Assembly (NCBI GenBank): GCA_004145795.1 | Contig: SEIO01000003.1 | Span: forward strand, 1 to 64,000 | Direction: 5' to 3' | DNA length: 64,000 nt | Source of the DNA: Lentibacillus lipolyticus | Lineage (GTDB): Bacteria > Bacillota > Bacilli > Bacillales > Amphibacillaceae | Part shown: positions 38,693-48,628 of the stretch, one piece after another | Layout of the letters: each line of letters begins with the position of its first letter | How positions within the stretch are numbered: position 1 is the stretch's first letter | The notes under the pieces: generated by a model | What the model saw: the letters and a program-made list of their open reading frames with translations, nothing else | The model's database searches: none | Told to the model about the DNA's origin: nothing | Made by a program: the position numbers and the translations under genes

Positions 38693-39391
38693 ATGCCGAA
38701 CGACAGTCTGGAATGCAATCATTCAGCCCAGAAGCTTTGTGTTTCATTAGTGCCCATATTCAACCATTTGGATCATAACGAACAGGCAGAGGTGGCCCGG
38801 ACGAGCAGAAGCAGAACATATGCTAAGAATGAGATTGTCTTTCAGGCCGGGGACCCATCTGAGCACTTGTATATTGTGCATAAAGGCAAAGTGAAAATTT
38901 ATAATTTATCAGAGAGCGGGAAGGAACAGCTCATCCGGATTTTATATCCCGGTGATTTCATGGGCGAATTGTCCGTTTTCACGGACGAATGGCTGACCAG
39001 TTATGCGGAGGCAATGGAACCGACGGAAATATGCGCGATCCACAAGTCTGATATGCAGGCATTGCTAGAGGAGAAGCCTGCGATTTCCTTAAAGTTGTTA
39101 GAGGAAAGCAGCAGACGCCTCAAAGAAGCGGAAAAAAATCTGGAACGTTTAAGCTCTCTGGACGTTGAAAAGCGTCTGGCCTCTTATTTGACAGAACTAG
39201 CGGAAAACGAAAACTCTCTAAAGGTAAAGCTTCCGATGAGTAAGAAAGATCTGGCTTCCTATATCGGGAGTACCCAGGAAACGTTGAGCCGCCGGCTTAC
39301 CAAATTTGAAGAAAAGGGCTTTATAAAACAGACCGGACAGCGACATATCAGCATTGTTGATATGGATTCATTGCTTGAACTTGGGGAATAG
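38693..39391 (+). CDS. Crp/Fnr-family transcriptional regulator
   Basis: 232 residues. N-terminal cyclic-nucleotide-type beta barrel (FQAGDPSEHLYIVHKGKVKIY, YPGDFMGELSVF), dimer helix around 125-155, and a C-terminal winged helix with MSKKDLASYIGSTQETLSRRLTKFEEKGFI (about 182-211). An N-terminal pattern Cys8-x-His and Cys16-Val just before VPIF recalls FNR-type and FLP proteins with redox-active cysteines, but too few Cys are present for a classic 4Fe-4S cluster. ATG follows GGAGGTGAGGGT. Probably acts on the boxes before the HMA gene. Confidence 0.9.
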   Translation: MPNDSLECNHSAQKLCVSLVPIFNHLDHNEQAEVARTSRSRTYAKNEIVFQAGDPSEHLYIVHKGKVKIYNLSESGKEQLIRILYPGDFMGELSVFTDEWLTSYAEAMEPTEICAIHKSDMQALLEEKPAISLKLLEESSRRLKEAEKNLERLSSLDVEKRLASYLTELAENENSLKVKLPMSKKDLASYIGSTQETLSRRLTKFEEKGFIKQTGQRHISIVDMDSLLELGE

Positions 39392-39455
39392 AAACTTCTG
39401 CGGATACTTCTTAACTCCATTCAATCGAAGCTTAATGAAAAAGGATGATACCAGC

Positions 39456-40187
39456 ATGAATGAGTATGAACAAAAGGTATATGAAGAACTGAAAGTATGG
39501 CGGCGGAACATGCTAAAGCCTGCTGGTCTCTTTAAGCAATGGACTAAAAAGACGCAGACAAAAGTGAATAATATGATTCCTGAGAGAGCCCACAGCATGA
39601 TTACCGGAAGTATCAAGAACATGGTGAAAGCAACACTGACTGGTTCAGAGATGACAACAAACAAACAGCAGTCGGCAGGGTTGAGTTTGTTGGAAAGGGA
39701 TGCTCTGCTGAGAGAAAAATGCACATCCTACCGAAAAACAGCCGTTGTGGAAGGTGCGGGAACTGGTGCAGGTGGCTTTTTTCTCGGCCTGGCAGACTTT
39801 CCGATGCTTCTGTCGATTAAAATGAAGTTTTTATTTGAAGCAGCAGCTGTTTATGGCTTTGACACGCGAAAATACGAGGAGCGTCTGTTTATTCTTCACG
39901 TTTTCCAGCTGGCCTTTTCAAGTGATGCCAAACGCAGGGAAACGTTTCGTGTTATGGAGAACTGGGAAACGGAAAAGCAAAAACTCGCTGATATGGATTG
40001 GCGCGTATTTCAGCAGGAATATCGGGATTATATGGATTTGATTAAACTGCTGCAGTTTGTCCCGGGATTTGGTGCGATTGCAGGGGCTTATGCCAATCAT
40101 AATTTGATGGATACGCTTGGTGAAACGGCGATGAATGCGTATCGGATGCGTATTTTGGCTTCCCGCCCGCAGGATTACAGGTACTAA
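39456..40187 (+). CDS. EcsC-family protein
   Basis: 243 residues. Sequence pattern of the EcsC domain: EGAGTGAGGFFLGLADFPMLLSIKMKFL near 105-132 with the glycine-rich hydrophobic stretch, then FILHVFQLAFSS, and LLQFVPGFGAIAGAYANHNLM toward the C-terminus. EcsC accompanies the EcsAB ABC transporter in B. subtilis, but no such transporter is adjacent. ATG 39456 lies 7 nt after AAGGATGAT; longer frames overlap the crp gene. Function unknown. Confidence 0.85.
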   Translation: MNEYEQKVYEELKVWRRNMLKPAGLFKQWTKKTQTKVNNMIPERAHSMITGSIKNMVKATLTGSEMTTNKQQSAGLSLLERDALLREKCTSYRKTAVVEGAGTGAGGFFLGLADFPMLLSIKMKFLFEAAAVYGFDTRKYEERLFILHVFQLAFSSDAKRRETFRVMENWETEKQKLADMDWRVFQQEYRDYMDLIKLLQFVPGFGAIAGAYANHNLMDTLGETAMNAYRMRILASRPQDYRY

Positions 40188-40201
40188 CCAGTAGTGGGCT
40201 T

Positions 40202-40978
40202 CTACAAAGACCGCATCGGCATCAACCGTAAATAGACCTTCTCAAAGGGCGCATCTTCATAGCTGTCCATCAATCCATGTTCAGCAATGGCCTGTTTAGT
40301 GATTGTTTTTTGTTGTAAATGAAAGGAAACTGTCTTCTCAAATGGAAATGGATCAAGCACAATCGTCCGGTCATCCTTCCAGCTAACCGCCAATTTGTCA
40401 TGGTTCCAGCCATCAAGTTTGTTAGGGATTGGGATACCTTCCTTGAAAAAAGGGTGCTCATCTTCCTTGTCGACACCGGGTTCATTTAAACAAGCATATA
40501 ATGACAGGCTATCTCCAAGCTGCAAAAGTGAGAAATGATTATTAAACAACTTTTCATTGCACCCGCCCAACATTTTCACTATCCGTTGCTGGCGCTGTTC
40601 TTCCTGTTGAACAAAGGTTTGTGCCGATTCACCGGTGTCATTCTTCATAAACTGTTTGTAATGCTCACTGCAAAGCATCGCGGCATACGTATCTTCATTT
40701 TCCACTTCGTCAATTCCATGTTTGTAGAGTACCGTTTTTGGCACAGCCGGAAAATCGATAAATGTATAGGGAGCTTGCTTCTGGTCATTCCAGAATGGCT
40801 GCCTGTCAAACGGCTTCCACCCATAGTCATGCCGATATATGGCATGTTCGACCGATTGACGAAGATGTAACCCCGGAAATAGGGAATCTTTCCATTGTGT
40901 CATGATTTCCCCAGAAACGTGCGCATGGTTATCCTGCTCAATCATGACAAATGAATTCGGTCGTTCTCTGACAATCAA
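40202..40978 (-). CDS. DUF3891-family protein
   Basis: 258 residues, cytosolic. It has the His/Asp-rich start of this family: MIEQDNHAHVSGEIMTQW, then SVEHAIYRHDYGW, recalling metal-dependent HD-type sites. Function unknown. It starts with TTG, 5 nt after GGGAGGCTG. It is convergent with the EcsC gene with 14 bp between stops. Confidence 0.8.
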   Translation of the reverse strand: MIVRERPNSFVMIEQDNHAHVSGEIMTQWKDSLFPGLHLRQSVEHAIYRHDYGWKPFDRQPFWNDQKQAPYTFIDFPAVPKTVLYKHGIDEVENEDTYAAMLCSEHYKQFMKNDTGESAQTFVQQEEQRQQRIVKMLGGCNEKLFNNHFSLLQLGDSLSLYACLNEPGVDKEDEHPFFKEGIPIPNKLDGWNHDKLAVSWKDDRTIVLDPFPFEKTVSFHLQQKTITKQAIAEHGLMDSYEDAPFEKVYLRLMPMRSL

Positions 40979-41097
40979 TGGAACAGCCTCCCTTATAGTC
41001 TGATCATGTCTCCATTATAGACAAAACTAGTGATGAATAGAAATAGAAGGGCAGCATCAACAAGCTTAATGGAAAATGGCTGCCACTTCACTTTTCC

Positions 41098-41700
41098 TTA
41101 TAGATTCTGATACCATGCCGCAGCTTCTTTTACTTCCCCCATGGATAGCTGGTGGCCCATATCCTCCCAGTGGATTTTAACGTTGGCTCCGGCATTTTCG
41201 AGTAATGTCTTCAGTTCTTCTGATTCTTGTGATGGGCAGATAGGGTCATTTGTCCCTGCACCAATAAAAACATTTTTTCCGGAGAGATTGGGGAGTTCAA
41301 CCCCTTTTCTCGGAACCATCGGGTGATGCAGGATGGCCCCTTTTAATGCGTCCTGGTAGTGGAACAGCAGGCTGCTTGCAATATTGGCCCCGTTGGAATA
41401 ACCGATGGCTATGATACGATTGCGGTCGAAGCCATACTCCGCAGCAGAGTCATCAAGGAATTCGTTTAGTTCCCTCGTCCGGGCAACCAAATCTTCTTCG
41501 TCAAACACACCTTCGGCCAGCCGTTTGAAAAAACGCGGCATTCCGTTTTCCGATACATTACCGCGGACACTCAGCACGTTGGCCTCATTATCTATCTGTT
41601 CTGCCAGCGGTAGCAAGTCCTGCTCTGTTCCCCCTGTTCCGTGCAGTAATAGCAGTGTTGCCTTGGTTTGATCGCTGCCTTCTCTGAATATATGTTTCAT
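41098..41700 (-). CDS. mhqD: Alpha/beta hydrolase, MhqD-like carboxylesterase
   Basis: 200 residues. Carboxylesterase/phospholipase-type hydrolase: LLLLHGTGG (oxyanion strand), GYSNGANIA (nucleophile elbow, Ser), GTNDPICP (Asp) and MGHQLS (His). In B. subtilis MhqD belongs to the quinone and catechol stress regulon of MhqR. ATG 41700 is 7 nt after AAAGGAG; ATG 41706 is nearer and less likely. Downstream of the mhqR-like gene by 28 nt on the same strand. The gene name rests on sequence resemblance and this pairing. Confidence 0.8.
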   Translation of the reverse strand: MKHIFREGSDQTKATLLLLHGTGGTEQDLLPLAEQIDNEANVLSVRGNVSENGMPRFFKRLAEGVFDEEDLVARTRELNEFLDDSAAEYGFDRNRIIAIGYSNGANIASSLLFHYQDALKGAILHHPMVPRKGVELPNLSGKNVFIGAGTNDPICPSQESEELKTLLENAGANVKIHWEDMGHQLSMGEVKEAAAWYQNL

Positions 41701-41728
41701 CGTCATACTCCTTTCCTGTACCAGCCAT

Positions 41729-42148
41729 TCATTGTTTTCCTATTCGTTTTAAAACGTCAATGACTGTATTTTTTTCTTCCGGTGTAATATCCTGAAACAG
41801 ATTTTCAATCGCTTGCTGGTGCCTTGGGAAAATCTCATCCATCAGTTTTGTTCCTTCATCCGTAATATGGATATGGATGACACGTCGATCATCCGGGCAA
41901 GGACACCGCTCAAGCAGGCCCTTTGTTTCCAGCTTATCAATCACATACGTCATGGAACCCGTGCTGATTAGAACAGCTTCGGATATCTGTTTAACCGTCA
42001 TCGCCCCCTTGTGGTAAAGGGCTTCAAGAACGGTAAAGTCAGATGTCTTCATATCAAAACTCTGAATATTGTCCTTCACGTGTTCCATGACTGATTTTGA
42101 TGCTTTCATTAAAACGACAAAGGTTTTTAATGATAGGTTTTCACGCAT
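41729..42148 (-). CDS. mhqR: MarR-family regulator, MhqR-like
   Basis: 139 residues. Winged helix: DFTVLEALYHKGAMTVKQISEAVLISTGSMTYVIDKLETKGLLER and the wing CPDDRRVIHIHITDEG. The sequence is close to MhqR, which represses quinone-detoxifying genes and is released by quinone-type stress. A Cys pair CPCPDD lies in the wing. ATG after GGAGAGATATGT. The paired hydrolase downstream supports the assignment. No perfect operator dyad was seen. Confidence 0.83.
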   Translation of the reverse strand: MRENLSLKTFVVLMKASKSVMEHVKDNIQSFDMKTSDFTVLEALYHKGAMTVKQISEAVLISTGSMTYVIDKLETKGLLERCPCPDDRRVIHIHITDEGTKLMDEIFPRHQQAIENLFQDITPEEKNTVIDVLKRIGKQ

Positions 42149-42316
42149 ACATATCTCTCCAGCGGCAAGTAGTTATTATCAATTGATTTATTCTGAATTA
42201 AAAATATTGTAATATGCCAGTGGAAGCCGTGTCAACTGATACCGACATCATTGTATCAGGACTGTTTGAGGATTATAATAGAGACGACTATACAACGACA
42301 GGGGTGCTTCATCCGA

Positions 42317-43426
42317 ATGACATGGGACTGGAACAAATTTGTGCAGTACGATGCACTGGAAAATATTGCAATAGCCATAGGCGTTTTTTTGTTATTTCTT
42401 CTCTTCAGGAAGATTTTTACTAAATACATATTTGCACTATTAATGAGACTGGGTAAAAAGGCCCCGGGTGGTGTTTTTCCATATATATTATCTGCCTTTG
42501 AAAAACCAGTTCGATGGGTGTTTATCATTATAGGTGTCTATACTTCGGTCCGTTACTTTCCCTATTTGTCAGAGACCAATCCATTGTTTCTGGATATTAT
42601 CAGGTCATCGATTGTTTTTATTGTTGGCTGGGGGCTGTTTAATCTTTCATCATCATCTTCCCAGTTTTTCTTTAAAGTGGAAGAACGATTTAACATTGAT
42701 ATCGACGACTTACTGATTCCGTTTCTCTCAAAAGCATTACGATTTATTATTGTGGCGATTAGTATCAGCATCATTGCCCAGGAGTTTGATTATAATGTCG
42801 GCGGATTTGTCGCGGGTCTTGGGTTGGGCGGATTGGCTTTTGCGCTTGCCGCTAAGGATGCGATTGGCAATTTGTTTGGCGGAATTGTCATTATTACCGA
42901 AAAACCATTTACAATCGGTGACTGGATCAAAACAGACAGTGTGGAAGGTACTGTCGAGGATATTACGTTCCGGAGTACAAGGGTTCGAACGTTCGCTGAT
43001 GCACTGGTAACGGTTCCGAATGCAACGCTGGCGAATGAATCGATTATTAACTGGAGCGAAATGGGAAAACGGCAGATTACGTTTGACTTGCGTTTAACCT
43101 ATGACACACCAAGGGACAAGGTCAAACGTGTCGTCGAGCAGATCGACTTACTGCTGAAAAATCATTCCGGTGTCGATCAGGAAACAATCTTTGTCAAGTT
43201 TAATGAGTACCGGGAGAATGGATTAAATGTCTTTCTGTATTTCTTTACAAAGACAACCGCGTGGGAAGAATATTTGAAAATCAGGGAAGAAATTAATCTT
43301 AACATTATGGAGGTTCTGGAGAACGAAGGAGTCTCTATTGCATTGCCGGCAAGAAGATTGTATATGGAGCAGCAGGAGGACGGACATGGTGGTGAGGCAG
43401 GTTCTCCTGTCAGACAGGAGCCGTAA
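42317..43426 (+). CDS. MscS-family mechanosensitive channel
   Basis: 369 residues. Three or more N-terminal membrane segments, then the pore helix GGFVAGLGLGGLAFALAAKDAIGNLFGGIVII (about 180-211), the strongest MscS signature, followed by the beta domain (FTIGDWIKTD, GTVEDITFRSTRVRTFADALVTVPN). Opens on membrane tension to release solutes at osmotic downshock. ATG 42317, 10 nt after GGGGTG, is chosen over an unsupported extension to 42251. The last 20 residues are polar. Confidence 0.9.
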   Translation: MTWDWNKFVQYDALENIAIAIGVFLLFLLFRKIFTKYIFALLMRLGKKAPGGVFPYILSAFEKPVRWVFIIIGVYTSVRYFPYLSETNPLFLDIIRSSIVFIVGWGLFNLSSSSSQFFFKVEERFNIDIDDLLIPFLSKALRFIIVAISISIIAQEFDYNVGGFVAGLGLGGLAFALAAKDAIGNLFGGIVIITEKPFTIGDWIKTDSVEGTVEDITFRSTRVRTFADALVTVPNATLANESIINWSEMGKRQITFDLRLTYDTPRDKVKRVVEQIDLLLKNHSGVDQETIFVKFNEYRENGLNVFLYFFTKTTAWEEYLKIREEINLNIMEVLENEGVSIALPARRLYMEQQEDGHGGEAGSPVRQEP

Positions 43427-43469
43427 TGTGTTAGGATGATAGATAGGATACCTATAAGGGGAGGCGATG

Positions 43470-43700
43470 GTGTTGGGAGAATGCAAACTCAATCATTCAC
43501 ATGAAGATGTGGTGAAGAAACTGGAGAGTCAGAAAAGTGTATTACCGATAGATGTAAGTGAAAAATTGGATCAATTCTTAAACGATACGCACCCGCAGGA
43601 AACATTGAACACCCTTTTTCATCTATTAAAGAAATATGATCTTGCTTCAAGTGAAGAACAGCAGGATCGTAATAAACAGCTGCTGGCACTTGTGAGCTGA
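43470..43700 (+). CDS. Small protein, unknown function
   Basis: 76 residues, charged and helical, with no membrane segment. Likely start GTG 43470 (or ATG 43467, TTG 43473) after AAGGGGAGG. A start Cys and a His pair (CKLNHSHEDV) near the N-terminus, then KLDQFLNDTHPQETLNTLFHLLKKYDLA. No family recognised. It is ended by a strong terminator and sits just before the threonine operon. Confidence 0.7.
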   Translation: MLGECKLNHSHEDVVKKLESQKSVLPIDVSEKLDQFLNDTHPQETLNTLFHLLKKYDLASSEEQQDRNKQLLALVS

Positions 43701-43713
43701 TCGCCAAAAAAAG

Positions 43714-43754
43714 AAACGGCTATGCAGTCAAACGGTTGCAGAAGCCGTTTTTTT
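43714..43754 (+). terminator. Terminator before the threonine operon
   Basis: AAACGGCT pairs with AGCCGTTT, with an inner TGCA/TGCA pair; T run follows. Confidence 0.8.
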
Positions 43755-43865
43755 CGCAGAGGTGCTTTGTGTTAATGGTAATAATCAAAAAATTCACTGT
43801 TGCCATACGTTCCGTTTCGTGTTTAAATATACAAAATATTACTTATTAAATGATGGGGTGAGGAT

Positions 43866-45173
43866 GTGCAAAATAATGTAGCAGTTGGTCTATTGGGCGT
43901 CGGTGTTGTTGGTTCCGGTGTTATTAATTTGATTGAAAAGCATCAGGAAAAATTGGCCCACCAGCTCGGATGCGGTGTCCACGTAAAAAGTGCTCTCGTT
44001 CGCAATCCGGATAAGGCAAGGGATATCGGTGCGGATTTGAACGGAACACAAATGACAGCAAACCCAGAAGATGTTCTTGGGGATCCGGAGATTGACGTTG
44101 TGGTTGAGGTAATGGGGGGCATTGAAGAGGCGCGTGAAGCCATTTTGAAGGCATTTGCGGCCAAGAAACATGTCGTGACAGCGAACAAAGACCTGGTTGC
44201 CCTTTATGGCGGGGAACTGCATGAAGCTGCGGAACGGAATAAATGTGATTTTTTCTATGAAGCAAGTGTTGCCGGCGGGATTCCAATTTTACGGGGGATA
44301 ACGGATGGCTTTGCTTCTGATCATATTGAGCAGATCATGGGCATTGTGAACGGTACGACCAATTACATAATGACAAAAATGAGTCAGGAAGGGCTTAGTT
44401 ATGAAGCAGCGCTGAAGCAAGCGCAGGAACGCGGATTTGCCGAAGCGGACCCTGCCTCGGACGTGGAAGGACTTGACGCGGCAAGGAAAATGGCCATTCT
44501 TGCTCGGCTTGCCTTTTCTACCTATATTAACTTGGAGGATGTGGAAGTAACAGGCATAGAAGATGTGGATCCAACAGACCTGGCGTATGGCGACAGTTTG
44601 GGGCTTACGATGAAATTGATAGGGTTTGCAGATTTTGATGGAACCCAGGTGGAAGTAAATGTCCAACCGGCGCTTATTTCCAAAGACCATCCACTTGCCG
44701 GTGTTAAAAATGAGTACAATGCCGTTTATGTATACGGGGAAGCAGTCGGGGAAGCGATGTTTTATGGAGCAGGTGCCGGAAGCATGCCAACCGCTGCCGC
44801 TGTTATGTCTGATGTGGTCACTGTCATCAAGAACATGCACCGAGGTGTCACCGGCAGCCAGTTTGTTGAGCCGCGTTTTGAGAAACAGCTGAAAGCACCT
44901 GAACAGCGTGTGGGCGAATACTACGTCCGTTTCCATGCCAAAGATGAGGCCGGTGTATTTTCCAGAATTTCGTCACTGTTCAATGACCTGGATATCAGTT
45001 TTAAACAGATTCTCCAGAACCCATCCGAAGAGGAGGATACAGCGGAGATTGTCGTCATCACGCATAAGACATCACTGCAAAATATGCAAAACGCACTGGA
45101 GAAGCTAGAAAATCTTAATCAAGTGAAGGCAATCAAGAGCTTTTATAAAGTAGAAGGGGATGCAGACGCATGA
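43866..45173 (+). CDS. hom: Homoserine dehydrogenase
   Basis: 435 residues. Reduces aspartate semialdehyde to homoserine with NAD(P)H. N-terminal nucleotide site [13 protein letters not shown], catalytic-domain signatures [13 protein letters not shown] and [10 protein letters not shown] near 135-160 and the Lys/Asp pair in [14 protein letters not shown]. The C-terminal ACT domain (about 350-435; [21 protein letters not shown]) binds threonine for feedback control. GTG start after GGGGTGAGG. First of three genes with 4-bp overlaps. Confidence 0.95.
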   Translation: MQNNVAVGLLGVGVVGSGVINLIEKHQEKLAHQLGCGVHVKSALVRNPDKARDIGADLNGTQMTANPEDVLGDPEIDVVVEVMGGIEEAREAILKAFAAKKHVVTANKDLVALYGGELHEAAERNKCDFFYEASVAGGIPILRGITDGFASDHIEQIMGIVNGTTNYIMTKMSQEGLSYEAALKQAQERGFAEADPASDVEGLDAARKMAILARLAFSTYINLEDVEVTGIEDVDPTDLAYGDSLGLTMKLIGFADFDGTQVEVNVQPALISKDHPLAGVKNEYNAVYVYGEAVGEAMFYGAGAGSMPTAAAVMSDVVTVIKNMHRGVTGSQFVEPRFEKQLKAPEQRVGEYYVRFHAKDEAGVFSRISSLFNDLDISFKQILQNPSEEEDTAEIVVITHKTSLQNMQNALEKLENLNQVKAIKSFYKVEGDADA

Positions 45174-46231
45174 CATGGCAAGGTGTAATCAACCACTACA
45201 AAGATAATTTACCCGTGACAAACAGAACGCCTGAACTGTCGCTTAACGAAGGCAACACACCACTCATTTATTTTCCGGCTCTGTCTAGAAAATTGGGCAT
45301 CGAATGGTATGGCAAAGTAGAGGGCATTAATCCGACCGGCTCGTTTAAAGACCGGGGTATGGTCATGGCGGTTGCAAAAGCGAAGGAGGAAGGCAGTGAT
45401 GCGGTTATCTGTGCATCTACTGGAAACACATCTGCCTCTGCAGCGGCTTATGCAGCTAGAGCAGGTATGCGAGCGATTATTGTCATCCCGAAAGGAAAAA
45501 TCGCACTCGGGAAACTTGCCCAAGCAGTGATGTACGGGGCATCTATTATTGAAATCGACGGTAATTTTGATGATGCCCTGAAAATTGTCCGGAAGTTAAG
45601 CGAGACCGAACCAGTGACGTTGGTTAATTCGGTCAATCCGTATCGGCTGGAAGGGCAGAAGACAGCAGCCTTCGAAGTTTGTGATCAGCTCGGGGCAGCA
45701 CCTGACGTTCTTGCCATTCCGGTCGGCAACGCCGGGAATATCAGTGCTTACTGGAAAGGTTTTACGGAATACAATCAAACCAAGCAAACTGGCCTGCCGC
45801 GAATGTTTGGGTTTGAAGCAGAAGGAGCGGCAGCGATTGTCCAAGACAAGGTTGTTTCTGAGCCTGAGACGATTGCTACAGCGATACGCATTGGCAATCC
45901 GGCCAGCTGGCAAAAAGCGGTTCAGGCAAGGGATGCATCCGGTGGTAAGATTGACGCAGTAACCGACGATGAGATTACAGCCGCTTATAAATGGCTGGCC
46001 CGCAGTGAAGGGGTGTTTGCCGAACCTGCTTCTTGCGCTTCTATCGCTGGTGTCATCAAGCAATGTGAAGATGGCACAATCACAAAGGGGTCCAAAGTGG
46101 TATCCGTCCTAACAGGAAACGGCCTGAAAGACCCACAGACAGCGATCGATAAAATGGACGCAGCCCCGGTGACCTTGCCAAATGATGAAACGGTGGTGAC
46201 AGATCATATCCGGAAGCTGGTGAGCGTATGA
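45170..46231 (+). CDS. thrC: Threonine synthase
   Basis: 353 residues. PLP enzyme converting O-phosphohomoserine to threonine. PLP lysine in [11 protein letters not shown] (near residue 60), [17 protein letters not shown] substrate loop, and [12 protein letters not shown] phosphate-binding loop. The short type (about 350 residues) typical of Bacilli. Overlaps hom and thrB by 4 bp each, so the operon is translationally coupled. Confidence 0.95.
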   Translation: MTWQGVINHYKDNLPVTNRTPELSLNEGNTPLIYFPALSRKLGIEWYGKVEGINPTGSFKDRGMVMAVAKAKEEGSDAVICASTGNTSASAAAYAARAGMRAIIVIPKGKIALGKLAQAVMYGASIIEIDGNFDDALKIVRKLSETEPVTLVNSVNPYRLEGQKTAAFEVCDQLGAAPDVLAIPVGNAGNISAYWKGFTEYNQTKQTGLPRMFGFEAEGAAAIVQDKVVSEPETIATAIRIGNPASWQKAVQARDASGGKIDAVTDDEITAAYKWLARSEGVFAEPASCASIAGVIKQCEDGTITKGSKVVSVLTGNGLKDPQTAIDKMDAAPVTLPNDETVVTDHIRKLVSV

Positions 46232-47118
46232 AGCCATTTCAGATTCGTGTACCGGCCAGCTCGGCAAATCTCGGCCCGGGGTTTGATTCCGTTGGGTTGG
46301 CTCTCGACCTGCCTTTAACGGTTGATGTATCAGCTGCTGAAAAGTGGGAAGTCGAGCAGTGTTCCCCACATCTTTCGACGGATGAAAAGCCGGAGGACAA
46401 CTATATCGTACAAATTGCCAGGGAGGTGGCCACGCGATTCGATCACAATCTTCCGGCTTGTAAGCTGGTGATCCGAAGCGATATCCCACTGGCACGGGGG
46501 CTTGGGAGCAGTGCATCTGCAATTGTTGCCGGCATCGAACTAGCCAACCAGCTGTGTGCATTGTCGCTGTCAACGGATGAAAAGCTGGCATTTGGCAATG
46601 AAATCGAAGGGCATCCCGACAACATAGCGCCGGCATTAGTTGGTGGGTTCGTCATCTCCACAGCAGCCGCTGGAACAGTTGACTGGGTTCGTGTGCCGGA
46701 TATAGATACAGCCGCTGTGGTGTACATCCCTTCCCAGGATTTGAAGACGGAGGCGGCACGGCAAGTACTGCCGGAATCATTTCCGAGAGAGCGTGCGACG
46801 GCAGCCAGTTCCGTGAGCAATGTGTTGATTGCGTCACTTTTGTCCGGTGATGTTCAGTTGGCTGGTAAAATGATGGAAAATGATCTATTCCATGAGCCAT
46901 ACCGGGCCGAATTAATCCCGCATTATAATGCTATCAGGACATATGCCCGGGAAAATGGCGCCTATGGAACCGTCATCAGCGGGGCCGGGCCTACCATGCT
47001 TTCGCTTTTTCCAAAAACGAAAGCAGATGCTGCAGTCCACCTGCTGAAAGAAGTATTGCCTGCCTATGACATTAAGCGGGTAAAAGTTCATCAGACAGGG
47101 GTAGAGGTATCCCAATAG
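46228..47118 (+). CDS. thrB: Homoserine kinase
   Basis: 296 residues, GHMP kinase. Phosphorylates homoserine. Motifs: [20 protein letters not shown] at the start, [17 protein letters not shown] (ATP loop) near 88-105, [11 protein letters not shown], and [11 protein letters not shown] near 250. Last gene of hom-thrC-thrB; no clear terminator follows before the P450 gene. Confidence 0.95.
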   Translation: MKPFQIRVPASSANLGPGFDSVGLALDLPLTVDVSAAEKWEVEQCSPHLSTDEKPEDNYIVQIAREVATRFDHNLPACKLVIRSDIPLARGLGSSASAIVAGIELANQLCALSLSTDEKLAFGNEIEGHPDNIAPALVGGFVISTAAAGTVDWVRVPDIDTAAVVYIPSQDLKTEAARQVLPESFPRERATAASSVSNVLIASLLSGDVQLAGKMMENDLFHEPYRAELIPHYNAIRTYARENGAYGTVISGAGPTMLSLFPKTKADAAVHLLKEVLPAYDIKRVKVHQTGVEVSQ

Positions 47119-47239
47119 TTGTGCATCATGTATTTAAGTCGCCTTCTTTCCCGGTTTGCGAACATTTTTATGAATAATTTTTAATGGAAGTAAGAAATTA
47201 TTCATGGATAAGTTATAAGCCGGGAAGGTGGATAAAGAG

Positions 47240-48484
47240 ATGAGTATACCTCGTGAAAAGGGCCTTGATAATACATGTACCATGTTATTGGAAGGCTACA
47301 ATTATATCGGGAACAGGCGAAAACAGTTTGGCTCAAATATATTCCAGACCAGACTTATGGGACAAAAAGTTATATGTATGGGTGGCGAACAAGCAGCAGA
47401 AATCTTCTATGATGAGGAAAAGTTTACACGGAAGGGTGCGGTTCCAAATCGCATTAAGGAGTCGTTGTTCGGGAAGCACGGTGTACACGTACAGGATGGT
47501 GCCGAACACAAACATCGGAAACAGATGTTTATGTCGCTGATGACACCCGAACGGCTTAATGAACTGATGAATATAGCGGAAAAGCAGTGGGAAATTGCAT
47601 TGGATAGTTGGAAGCAAAAGTCTAAAATTGTTTTGTTTCGTGAAACGGAAAAAATCATGTGCCGTATGGCGTGTCAATGGGCCGGTGTGCCACTATGGGC
47701 CAACAAACTGAGCCAGCGCACCAGTGATCTATCAGCGATGATTGATGCTTTTGGAGCAATCGGGCCCAGGCATTGGAAAGGGAGAACCGCCCGGAACCGG
47801 TCAGAACAGTGGATTAAATCCATAATTAAACAGGTTCGAAACGGAGATCTTCAAGCACGTGAGGATACGGCTTTATTTACTATTTCATGGCATCGTGATC
47901 GGAATGGTCATCTGTTGGACTTGCATACGGCTGCGGTTGAATTGCTTAATATTGTAAGGCCAATCGTTGCTGTCGGACGGTATATAACATTTGGTGCACT
48001 GGCTATGAATGACTTTCCGGAAACGAAAGACAAACTGCAGGAAGGCGATGATGCCTATACCCGGATGTTTGTTCAGGAAATCCGCCGTTACTATCCATTC
48101 GGTCCATTTTTAGGTGCGAAAGTAAGGAATAATTTTAAGTGGGGCGGTCATCATTTTCAGAAAGGAACACTTGTCCTTTTGGATGTTTATGGCACCAATC
48201 ATGACCCGAGTTTATGGGAAACACCGGATGAGTTTAGACCAGAGCGATTCAAAGAATGGGAGGATAATCCATATGATTTCATCCCCCAAGGCGGTGGTTA
48301 CGATATGGGGCACCGCTGTCCGGGGGAAGTAATCACCATTAACATTATGAAGGTGAGTCTGGAATTTTTGGCAAAACGAATGGACTATCAATTACCGAAG
48401 CAGGATTTGCGTTTCCGTATGAATAGAATGCCGTCCATACCGAAGAGCCGGTTTGTTATTAGCGGTGTAGCCGGGAAAGCATAA
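47240..48484 (+). CDS. cypC: Cytochrome P450 of the CYP152 fatty-acid peroxygenase family
   Basis: 414 residues. Uses hydrogen peroxide to hydroxylate fatty acids at the alpha or beta position. Heme Cys360 in GGYDMGHRCPGE. CYP152 hallmarks: Arg240-Pro241 in NIVRPIVAVGRY, which bind the fatty-acid carboxylate, in place of the usual acid-alcohol pair. Numbering is close to P450BSbeta of B. subtilis, where residue 85 is Gln (also Gln here) and residue 92 His. ATG 47240 after GGGAAGGTGG. Terminator downstream. Confidence 0.92.
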   Translation: MSIPREKGLDNTCTMLLEGYNYIGNRRKQFGSNIFQTRLMGQKVICMGGEQAAEIFYDEEKFTRKGAVPNRIKESLFGKHGVHVQDGAEHKHRKQMFMSLMTPERLNELMNIAEKQWEIALDSWKQKSKIVLFRETEKIMCRMACQWAGVPLWANKLSQRTSDLSAMIDAFGAIGPRHWKGRTARNRSEQWIKSIIKQVRNGDLQAREDTALFTISWHRDRNGHLLDLHTAAVELLNIVRPIVAVGRYITFGALAMNDFPETKDKLQEGDDAYTRMFVQEIRRYYPFGPFLGAKVRNNFKWGGHHFQKGTLVLLDVYGTNHDPSLWETPDEFRPERFKEWEDNPYDFIPQGGGYDMGHRCPGEVITINIMKVSLEFLAKRMDYQLPKQDLRFRMNRMPSIPKSRFVISGVAGKA

Positions 48485-48496
48485 TCAGGACTAGAT

Positions 48497-48526
48497 GTTC
48501 CCTCTGAAACGGGGGAACTTTTTTTG
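48497..48526 (+). terminator. Terminator after the P450 gene
   Basis: GTTCCC pairs with GGGAAC, followed by eight T. Confidence 0.8.
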
Positions 48527-48628
48527 TAGTATCCAAATGTCTGGCTTTTAAAATCCCCATCTATTTGTTCCTAAGACAATCATCTGTGAATAGGGTGGAA
48601 TATAGGTATGCAAATTAGGAGGGGTCAT

